From contig CAMLSG010000278.1 in the NCBI GenBank assembly GCA_946482635.1, positions 1 through 5,742 on the forward strand: a DNA stretch of 5,742 nucleotides. Direction: 5' to 3'. Source of the DNA: an uncultured Duganella sp. GTDB taxonomy: Bacteria; Pseudomonadota; Gammaproteobacteria; Burkholderiales; Burkholderiaceae. Position 1 is the first letter of the stretch; each line of letters begins with the position of its first letter. Position numbers and translations under genes: made by a program. The notes below the pieces were generated by a model. The model was given only the letters and a program-made list of their open reading frames with translations. It searched no databases and was not told the DNA's origin. Of this stretch, positions 1 through 5,233 are shown piece by piece.

Positions 1-1418
1 CCCTTGCCGAGGTCAGTGTTCGGCGCCAGGCCGACGGCGGCGGGATTGCCCAGGTTCGGCGAGCCGGCCAGGCCGAGGTAGGTGCGCTTGTAGATGGAAG
101 CTTCGCGCTCGTCGTCGGTCCAGCGGCCGCCCACGCTCACATTGAAAGTATCGGACACGCTGTAGCTGGCGTCCGCATACACTGCCCAGGTCTTCGAATC
201 GATGTCGTCGCGGGTCAGCAGCGACAGGCCGCCGGCAGCGTTGTACAGCACGTCGAATTCGTTGAAGGCATTGGTCTTCATATAGAACAGGCCCGCCACG
301 CCTTGCCATTTGGAGCCGGTGTAGGTGAACTGGAATTCCTGGCTGTCCTGCTTGTCGCTATAAATGGCAGGGGCTTCCCACAGCGGCGCGTTGAGGGAGT
401 CGAAGTCGATTGGCGCGTAGGACCTGGAAGAGCGGTGCGCGGTGACCGACTTGAACATCGTTTCGGCATTGATGTTGTAGTCGATCGTCAGGGAAACCCC
501 CTTGGTGGTCACTTGCTGCTCGTGGCCATTCACCTTGTACAGGTTGGCGCGTGTGTCGTAGGCGCCTTCCAGTGGCGGCTCATTGCCCGGCGGCGGGCCA
601 TTCAGCAGGCGGTAGCCTTGCTTCGGCTCGGAATCGTCCTTGGTGTAGTCGCCGGCCAGGCGGATGAACAGGTCGGTGTTGGGCACCAGTTCCGCGCTGA
701 TGCGGGCGGCGTTGACGTCCTTGTTGTAGTTCTCGCGGCCGTTGATCACATTCTTGCCGAAGCCGTCGCGGTTGAAAGTGCCAACCGTGCCGCCGATGCG
801 CAGGATGTCATTGATCGGCGTGCTGCCCTTCAGCACCAGGTCGCGCTGGCTGTAATTGCCCAGCGCTCCCTTGATTTCGAAGGTTGGGTTAGGGGACAGC
901 TTGCGGGTCACGTATTTGACGGCGCCGCCGATGGTGTTGCGGCCATACAGGGTGCCTTGCGGACCGCGCAGGACTTCGATGCGCTCCAGGTCGTAGATGT
1001 CGGTCAGGGCGCCTTGCGGGCGGGCCAGGTAGACGTCGTCCAGGTAAATGCCGACGCCTTGCTCGTAACCGGCTACAGGGTCTTGCTGGCCGATGCCGCG
1101 GATGAAGGCGGTCAGGGTGGTGTTGGTGCCGCGCGAGGCTTTGAGCGTGGTATTCGGTACGATGTCGGTCAGCGCGGTGATGTCGGGCAGCGCCTTCTTG
1201 TCGAGCTGCGCGCCGGACAGCGCGGTCACGGCGCCTGGCACGTCCTGGATCAGCTCTTCGCGCTTGCGGGCGGTAACGATCACCCGGTCCATCTCGCCTT
1301 CGGCCTTCTCACCGCCGGCGCTTTGCGCCAGGGCAGGGTGGGAATACATGGCGGGAAGCGTCATCATCACTGCCGCCACCGAGCGGCGCAGCAGGAAATT
1401 GTGTTTCGACACACGCAT
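1..1418 (-). CDS. TonB-dependent outer-membrane receptor, N-terminal 472 residues (3' end off window)
   Basis: Outer-membrane active transporter, energised by TonB-ExbBD. The reading frame is open from the ATG at 1418 to the window edge and I translated it without a break. Residues 1-31 form a signal peptide: a basic start (MRVSKHNFLLRR), a hydrophobic core, and a likely cut after ALA31. Residues 44-53 (DRVIVTARKR) look like the TonB-box/plug entry. The plug spans about residues 55-170, with GVGIYLDDVYLARPQGAL and the classic RGPQGTLYGRNTIGG at 151-165. After that come alternating beta-barrel strands, for example SQEFQFTYTGSKWQGVAGLF and a later GGRWTDDE. A Shine-Dalgarno GAGGAG sits about 6 bases before the ATG (1425-1430). 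Family members carry siderophores, vitamin B12 or carbohydrates. Substrate cannot be read from the sequence, but the divergently placed exported alpha-galactosidase makes a galactoside plausible. No N-terminal signalling (STN) extension is present, so it is a plain transporter and not a sigma-regulating transducer. Confidence 0.95.
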   Translation of the reverse strand, partial: MRVSKHNFLLRRSVAAVMMTLPAMYSHPALAQSAGGEKAEGEMDRVIVTARKREELIQDVPGAVTALSGAQLDKKALPDITALTDIVPNTTLKASRGTNTTLTAFIRGIGQQDPVAGYEQGVGIYLDDVYLARPQGALTDIYDLERIEVLRGPQGTLYGRNTIGGAVKYVTRKLSPNPTFEIKGALGNYSQRDLVLKGSTPINDILRIGGTVGTFNRDGFGKNVINGRENYNKDVNAARISAELVPNTDLFIRLAGDYTKDDSEPKQGYRLLNGPPPGNEPPLEGAYDTRANLYKVNGHEQQVTTKGVSLTIDYNINAETMFKSVTAHRSSRSYAPIDFDSLNAPLWEAPAIYSDKQDSQEFQFTYTGSKWQGVAGLFYMKTNAFNEFDVLYNAAGGLSLLTRDDIDSKTWAVYADASYSVSDTFNVSVGGRWTDDEREASIYKRTYLGLAGSPNLGNPAAVGLAPNTDLGK

Positions 1419-1437
1419 CAAAGTCTCCTCAGGTTTT

Positions 1438-1467
1438 GTTATGCGAGGAGTGTGCATGTTTTGCCAA
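1438..1467 (-). promoter_or_regulatory. Candidate sigma-70 promoter for the TonB-dependent receptor
   Basis: On the minus strand, TTGGCA (1462-1467) matches the -35 consensus at 5 of 6 positions, and CATAAC (1438-1443) matches the -10 at 4 of 6, with an 18-base spacer. Transcription would begin near 1431, giving a very short leader that still includes the Shine-Dalgarno. The half-site at 1451-1456 falls in the spacer and the others lie upstream of the -35. Inferred by eye only. Confidence 0.35.
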
Positions 1468-1505
1468 CTGTGCGAAACTGACAGGGTTGCACTCACGTTG
1501 TGCAA
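1451..1505. repeat. Cluster of additional GTGCAA/TTGCAC half-sites next to the palindrome
   Basis: Several near-copies of the palindrome arm occur just to its left: TGTGCA at 1451-1456, TGTGCGAA at 1469-1476 and TTGCAC at 1487-1492 (inverted). TTGCAC at 1487 also pairs with GTGCAA at 1500-1505 as a perfect 6-base inverted repeat with a 7-base spacer, overlapping the main palindrome. The starts at 1451, 1469 and 1487 are 18 bases apart. This is consistent with cooperative binding of two or more dimers of the same regulator, but the weaker copies could be chance. Confidence 0.4.
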
Positions 1506-1514
1506 TTTTGCACA
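1499..1514. promoter_or_regulatory. 16-bp palindromic operator candidate TGTGCAA-TT-TTGCACA
   Basis: The two 7-base arms are perfect reverse complements around a TT centre. Read as TGTGC-N6-GCACA, it has the 5-6-5 geometry of CRP/FNR-family sites (consensus TGTGA-N6-TCACA), with C/G in place of A/T at the inner position. LacI- or GntR-type repressors could also use such a site. It lies 84 bases from the receptor start codon and 116 bases from the alpha-galactosidase start codon, so one bound protein could act on both genes. The palindrome is directly visible; the identity of the regulator is unknown. Confidence 0.6.
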
Positions 1515-1561
1515 GAATCGCGACTAGTGATATTTCAAATTCATAAAGAACTAATCCGTCC

Positions 1562-1570
1562 TGATATAGC
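1562..1570 (+). promoter_or_regulatory. Candidate extended -10 (TGATATAGC) for the alpha-galactosidase gene
   Basis: TG-A-TATAGC is an extended -10 element with 4 of 6 consensus bases in its hexamer. No good -35 lies at the right distance, which would fit an activator-dependent promoter. A start near 1577 would put the palindrome centre (1506.5) at about -70, a known class I activator position for CRP-like proteins. A competing choice is TTGCAC (1508-1513) plus TATTTC (1531-1536) with a 17-base spacer and a TG extension. In that case the palindrome would overlap the -35 and act as a repressor site. Confidence 0.3.
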
Positions 1571-1582
1571 TTCGTTATAGCT
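1565..1582 (+). repeat. Direct repeat TATAGCT, two copies 11 bases apart
   Basis: TATAGCT occurs at 1565-1571 and again at 1576-1582, so the copies sit about one helical turn apart on the same DNA face. The first copy overlaps the proposed extended -10. It may be a small regulator site or a chance repeat in an AT-rich leader. Confidence 0.35.
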
Positions 1583-1619
1583 GCCCGCCCGCTTGATATG
1601 CTCAGCCAAAACAAACAGC

Positions 1620-1626
1620 GGAGGAG
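1620..1626 (+). promoter_or_regulatory. Strong Shine-Dalgarno GGAGGAG that fixes the alpha-galactosidase start
   Basis: GGAGGAG ends 4 bases before the ATG at 1631. An in-frame ATG at 1598 has only a pyrimidine-rich stretch upstream and would put 11 extra residues ahead of the Tat signal, so the start at 1631 is preferred. Confidence 0.85.
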
Positions 1627-1630
1627 TCAG

Positions 1631-3859
1631 ATGAGGGGCACGAATGAAACCAGGCGCAAGGTCTTTCTCAGCTTGCTGGGCGGCGCTGCCGGCCTTGCAG
1701 TTGGCGGCGGCGCGGCGGCCCGCGTGCTGGTCGACCACGAGGCCAAAGTATTCCGGCTGGATGGCGGCGGCGCCACTTACGCGTTCGGCGTCAATGAACT
1801 GGGACAATTGCAATCGCTGTACTGGGGCGCGGCGCTTGCCGCCGGCGACAAGCTGCCGGCGCCAGTTACGGTCGAAGGCAATTCCTCCAACGAAGTACCG
1901 ATTGCAATTTCACCTTACGAGTTTGCCGGCTTTGGCGGTGGACTGACCACCGAACCTGCGCTGAAGGTACGCTTTCCCGATGGCGTGCGCGACCTGGACC
2001 TGCGCTATGTGAGCCATGAATCGCGGGATGGGCGGCTGGTTCTGCGGCTAAAGGATGTGAAGCGCGAGGTGCACGTTTCGCTGGTCTATGCGATGGACGA
2101 GGCGAGCGGTATCCTCGCCCGTTCCGCCACGGTGGAAAACCGGACCGGCAACTGGATCCAGGTCGACCAGATGGCGGCAGCCTGCCAGAATCTTCCCTAC
2201 AGCGACGATTACCAGTTGTCCTTCCTGTCCGGGCGATGGGCCGGGGAGTTCATGCTCCAGACGCGACCCGTCACGCCGGGTGCATTCGTGCTGGAAAGCC
2301 GCAAGGGCGTGACTTCCCACCAGGCCAATCCATGGATAGCATTGAGCCGCACCGCCACCGGCGAGGAAGCCGGGCCGGTATGGTTTGGCGCCCATGGCTG
2401 GAGCGGCTCCTGGCGCATCAATGTCGAAATGGACGCGATGGGCGGCGTGCATGCAACTGCCGGCTACAATCCATTCGATTTCAATTACCGCCTGAAGCAT
2501 GGGGAAAGCCTGGCATCGCCCGTCTTCCACGCAGGATTTTCCAACGAAGGCTTTGGCGGCGCCTCGCGCATTTTCCACCGCTACCAGCGCGAGCGGATCT
2601 TGCCGCACGCACCGGCGCCACGCTTGCGGCCAGTCCTATACAACTCGTGGGAGGCGACCTTCTTTGACGTGACCGAGGCCGGGCAGATCGCGCTGGCTGA
2701 AAAAGCCGCACGCATCGGCGTCGAGCGTTTCGTGGTAGACGATGGATGGTTTGGCGCGCGGAACAGCGACAAGGCCGGCCTTGGCGATTGGGTGGTCAAC
2801 CGGAAGAAATTCCCGAATGGACTCGGGCCGCTGATCAAGCGGGTCAACGAATTGGGCATGCAATTCGGGCTGTGGGTCGAACCGGAGATGGTGAATCCGG
2901 ACAGCGACCTGTATCGCGCGCATCCCGACTGGGTCATCAACTTCCCCGGCAGGCAGCGTTCCGAGGCGCGCAACCAGCTGGTGCTCAACCTCGCCAGGAA
3001 GGATGTGTACGAATACTTGCTGAAAAAGCTGGATGAACTGGTCACCGGCAATAACATCGAATACCTCAAGTGGGACCATAACCGCACGTGGTCCGAGCCA
3101 GGCTGGCCGGAGGTGGGGCCAGATCAACAGCAGCGGCTTTACGTCGACTATGTGGACAACCTGTACAAGCTGCTGGCAGAACTGCGCCGCCGCCATCCGA
3201 AACTCGAAATTGAGTCCTGCGCCAGCGGCGGAGGACGCGTCGACCTGGGCATCATGAAACTCACCGAGCAGGTCTGGACGTCCGACAATACCGACCCGTA
3301 CGACCGACTCGTCATCCAGGATGGATACAGCCATGCTTACGCCCCGGCGGCGATGATGGCCTGGGTGACCGATTCGCCCAATTTCGTGAACAAGCGCGTT
3401 ACATCGCTGGAGTACCGCTTCCTGTCCGCGATGCAGGGCGGGCTGGGAATCGGCGCCAACCTCAATCATTGGAGCGAGGAAGATTTCGCCAAGGCCCGTC
3501 GCATGGTCGAGGAGTACAAGCGCATCCGCGCCACGGTGCAATTGGGGAATCTCTATCGCCTGGTATCGCCTCGGAATGGCTCGCCGCGTTCGGCCACGCT
3601 ATCGGTGTCGCAAGACCGTCGGCAAGCAGTGTTGTTCGCCTTCCTGCACTCGAGCATGATGCGTGCCGCGCAGCCCGTGATCCAGTTGCGCGGCCTGGCG
3701 CCAGACACGGTCTACGCCTTGCGCCAGATCGCCGGCACTGCAGCGCCGCGCGCCCCGGCCAAGGCTAGCGGCGCTTACTGGATGGGGAATGGCCTGAAAG
3801 TGGCCCTGGAAGGCGACTTCCAGGCGGCAGCCTTCGTGTTGGAGGCCTTGGAAGCGTGA
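1631..3859 (+). CDS. Exported alpha-galactosidase, glycoside hydrolase family 36
   Basis: Hydrolyses terminal alpha-galactosyl residues, as in melibiose, raffinose-family sugars or galactomannan side chains, by a retaining double-displacement mechanism. The protein has 742 residues, normal for bacterial GH36. The N-terminus (NETRRKVFLSLLGGAAG) has a twin-arginine motif, a hydrophobic stretch and an AAA region near residue 29, which suggests Tat export to the periplasm. Residues about 30-330 form the N-terminal beta-sandwich. The catalytic barrel follows, with VVDDGWFG (Asp370-Asp371), GLWVEPEM (Trp415), RNQLVLNL (Arg447) and YLKWDHNR (nucleophile Asp482). ESCASGGGR (Cys530) and TSDNTD (acid/base Asp552) complete the active site. 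The two catalytic aspartates are 70 residues apart, as in tetrameric bacterial GH36 enzymes. The C-terminal beta domain ends in ALRQIAG and FVLEALEA. Oddities are His483 where most members have Met (KWDMNR) and Asn453 where Asp is usual. The gene is divergent from a TonB receptor, so the two are probably co-regulated. The family call is very secure; the exact substrate is not. Confidence 0.95.
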   Translation: MRGTNETRRKVFLSLLGGAAGLAVGGGAAARVLVDHEAKVFRLDGGGATYAFGVNELGQLQSLYWGAALAAGDKLPAPVTVEGNSSNEVPIAISPYEFAGFGGGLTTEPALKVRFPDGVRDLDLRYVSHESRDGRLVLRLKDVKREVHVSLVYAMDEASGILARSATVENRTGNWIQVDQMAAACQNLPYSDDYQLSFLSGRWAGEFMLQTRPVTPGAFVLESRKGVTSHQANPWIALSRTATGEEAGPVWFGAHGWSGSWRINVEMDAMGGVHATAGYNPFDFNYRLKHGESLASPVFHAGFSNEGFGGASRIFHRYQRERILPHAPAPRLRPVLYNSWEATFFDVTEAGQIALAEKAARIGVERFVVDDGWFGARNSDKAGLGDWVVNRKKFPNGLGPLIKRVNELGMQFGLWVEPEMVNPDSDLYRAHPDWVINFPGRQRSEARNQLVLNLARKDVYEYLLKKLDELVTGNNIEYLKWDHNRTWSEPGWPEVGPDQQQRLYVDYVDNLYKLLAELRRRHPKLEIESCASGGGRVDLGIMKLTEQVWTSDNTDPYDRLVIQDGYSHAYAPAAMMAWVTDSPNFVNKRVTSLEYRFLSAMQGGLGIGANLNHWSEEDFAKARRMVEEYKRIRATVQLGNLYRLVSPRNGSPRSATLSVSQDRRQAVLFAFLHSSMMRAAQPVIQLRGLAPDTVYALRQIAGTAAPRAPAKASGAYWMGNGLKVALEGDFQAAAFVLEALEA

Positions 3860-3868
3860 ATTTTGAGT
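3860..3868. other. Nine-base gap between converging genes, no terminator
   Basis: The alpha-galactosidase TGA and the TGA of the small secreted protein are separated by 9 bases with no stem-loop and no T-run. Rho-independent termination is not visible for either transcript, so each may run into the other gene as antisense RNA before a Rho-type stop. Confidence 0.6.
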
Positions 3869-4369
3869 TCAGTCCGGAGTCTGGACCTGATAGACGATAT
3901 TAAGAATGGGACGGTAATCTTCTTTAGCCATGAAGAAAAAGGTTTTTTCTGTGCCGTTCGATATCCAGGTTGCGGCCTTGCCCTTGATTTTTCCGTTGCT
4001 TTCGCGTCGATGGGCCTCCTTGCCTGATTTGGAAACTTCGGATGCGTAGAGCTCGTCCCAAGCATCAGCTGCATCCTTGGCGGAGAGATCGTTGCTTGAT
4101 TCAAGGGTCACTTGGGTCAATCGGGAATCTTTGAAGTAAAAGCGCGCCGTGAAAGAGTTTTTTCCAAGCTGGATGCCAGGAAGCTCAAGCTGTTCGCTGG
4201 CGCCATTTTGAAGTGTGCTCGGTTTAGCAGGGTTGGAAGCCTCGGGATAAATGCTACGCACTTCGGCGATGGACATCCCGTAAGCGCTGTTACGCCAAAG
4301 CGACTGGGCAACACATGAAAGCGACACGAAGGAGAGTACTAATGCAAGCACTGAGCGGATCGCACGCAT
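3869..4369 (-). CDS. Small secreted protein of unknown function (166 aa)
   Basis: I do not recognise a named family. Residues 1-21 form a signal peptide (MRAIRSVLALVLSFVSLSCVA) with a likely cut at VA-QS. A Cys at 19 lacks a proper lipobox (SLSC), so a soluble periplasmic protein is more likely than a lipoprotein. The mature part begins with LWRNSAYGMSIAEVRSIYPEA, a W...YGMS..EVR..YP pattern seen at the start of many small exported hypothetical proteins. It continues with two strand-rich stretches, FTARFYFKDSRLTQVTLES and TFFFMAKEDYRPILNIVYQV. The ATG at 4369 has AGAGG 6 bases upstream (4376-4380). It starts 15 bases after the CheR-like gene stops, so it may be the last gene of that operon. 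Its DNA is clearly richer in A and T than its neighbours (about 40% GC in the stretch 3901-3960), which may mean later acquisition. Its stop lies 9 bases from the alpha-galactosidase stop, tail to tail. Confidence 0.8.
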   Translation of the reverse strand: MRAIRSVLALVLSFVSLSCVAQSLWRNSAYGMSIAEVRSIYPEASNPAKPSTLQNGASEQLELPGIQLGKNSFTARFYFKDSRLTQVTLESSNDLSAKDAADAWDELYASEVSKSGKEAHRRESNGKIKGKAATWISNGTEKTFFFMAKEDYRPILNIVYQVQTPD

Positions 4370-4384
4370 AAACAGCCTCTGAGT

Positions 4385-5233
4385 TCAAAGTACGCGTTTA
4401 TACCATGGCTGGCCTGGCGAAAGGGGCTCGTAGCTGCGAGCCAGAGCTTCGCCTGCATCCAGCTCCCGGTCCAGGCCGAGCGTGCCGAAGGGGACCAGGC
4501 TTTCGTGGAATAGCTGCAGTACGCGCTGGCGCAGCAAAGGGCCGAAGTCCGGCAGCGCGCGCTGGCAGGCGATCAGGTTGAATTCGTTGAACGAGGCGTC
4601 GGTAACCAGGTTGTACTGCGCCCAGGTGATATGGCTGCGCAGCGAAGGCACCAGGATAGCGCGGCCGCCGTGCAGGTTGAAATAGTCGGCGAGGCGGCCT
4701 TTGCCGCCGGCGGCCACGTAATTCTCCTGCGCCTGGTCAAGGTCGGCTTCAGGCAGCCAGGCTGCTGCCGCTTCGTCCAGCATTTCGTCGCTGGCGACCG
4801 TGGCGTGGATTTCGGCGTGGGACAGCAGGCCCATTTCAGCGAGGATGATGGCGAGCGTCCAGGCCTGGCCCGCGCCGGCGCAATCGGCCAGCCAGATGCG
4901 AGGCAGGGCGGCGCCGCGCAGGGAGTGCTCGGCGGCTTCGCGCAGCATGAGCGCTTCTGCAGGGTTGTCGAACAACGCTGCTGGCGGCACGTGCAGGGCC
5001 CGCAGCAAGGCGCTGGAAGTGGCGGGATCGTGCAGGACCTGGTCCTGAACCTGCGACAGCGTAGCCAGGCCGCACTGCTGCATGAAGGCGAGCACCTTTT
5101 GCTTCAACGGCGCCCGCTCGTGCAAGCGAAAGTCGAAACCGAAGCGGCGCACCAGCGCCTCCAGCAGTAGTTCCAATTCGAGCTCTTCCAGCTCCGGCGC
5201 CGTGTTGCGGCGCAATTCCCCGTTGGCGCCCAT
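4385..5233 (-). CDS. CheR-family methyltransferase homologue with degenerate active-site motifs (282 aa)
   Basis: CheR enzymes methylate receptor glutamates using S-adenosylmethionine, and paralogues are often encoded beside hybrid kinases. The fold is recognisable. There is an N-terminal helical domain (ELELELLLEALVRRFGFDFR, residues 18-37), then a Rossmann part with RIWLADCAGAGQAWTLAIIL (112-131), and ASDEMLDEA, NYVAAGGKGRLADYF, HITWAQYNLVTD and RQRVLQLFHESLVPFGTLGL in the usual order, ending in WYKRVL. Length is normal. However, the FFRD-type motif reads LFDNP, the cofactor loop GCxTGEExYS reads DCAGAGQAWT, and CRNVLIYF reads CQRALPDF. These are substitutions at several residues considered essential, with no frameshift. 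The start at 5233 is chosen because its ATG overlaps the upstream stop (TGATG), which implies translational coupling; no clear Shine-Dalgarno is seen. An earlier ATG at 5320 would overlap the receiver domain by 88 bases and add an unrelated N-terminus. Homology is secure; enzymatic activity is doubtful. Confidence 0.85.
   Translation of the reverse strand: MGANGELRRNTAPELEELELELLLEALVRRFGFDFRLHERAPLKQKVLAFMQQCGLATLSQVQDQVLHDPATSSALLRALHVPPAALFDNPAEALMLREAAEHSLRGAALPRIWLADCAGAGQAWTLAIILAEMGLLSHAEIHATVASDEMLDEAAAAWLPEADLDQAQENYVAAGGKGRLADYFNLHGGRAILVPSLRSHITWAQYNLVTDASFNEFNLIACQRALPDFGPLLRQRVLQLFHESLVPFGTLGLDRELDAGEALARSYEPLSPGQPWYKRVL

Larger units (their letters stand above)
1419..1630. other. 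Divergent intergenic control region between receptor and alpha-galactosidase
   Basis: This 212-base gap separates two start codons that point away from each other. It is visibly more AT-rich than the flanking genes, especially 1500-1600. It holds the 16-bp palindrome, further GTGCAA-like half-sites, candidate promoters on both strands and a pair of TATAGCT direct repeats, each listed separately. No small ORF in it has a convincing ribosome-binding site. Confidence 0.85.

Noticed and set aside
303..1481. Long open frame (392 codons) on the plus strand across the receptor gene
   Set aside because: It is antisense to a clear TonB-dependent receptor with a signal peptide and plug motifs. Its translation is low-complexity Val/Gly/Ala/Arg text typical of the opposite strand of GC-rich coding DNA.
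1598..1630. Earlier in-frame ATG for the alpha-galactosidase
   Set aside because: There is no Shine-Dalgarno before it, whereas GGAGGAG precedes the ATG at 1631. The extra 11 residues would also push the twin-arginine signal inward.
2636..3541. Minus-strand open frame of 301 codons inside the alpha-galactosidase gene
   Set aside because: It covers the GH36 catalytic motifs in antisense and has no recognisable domain or Shine-Dalgarno.
3870..3888. GTCC...GGAC inverted repeat just after the alpha-galactosidase stop
   Set aside because: The 4-base stem is too short, no T-run follows on either strand, and it is part of the C-terminal codons of the converging gene.
3931..3953. A-run/T-run near-palindrome (AGAAAAA-GGT-TTTTTCT) as a possible terminator
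   Set aside because: It lies inside the secreted-protein gene, where it encodes Glu-Lys-Thr-Phe-Phe-Phe, and its stem is AT-only and weak.
4631..5170. Plus-strand open frame of 179 codons opposite the CheR-like gene
   Set aside because: It is an antisense shadow of the CheR-like protein, rich in Gln/Ala/Gly/Arg, with no family signature.
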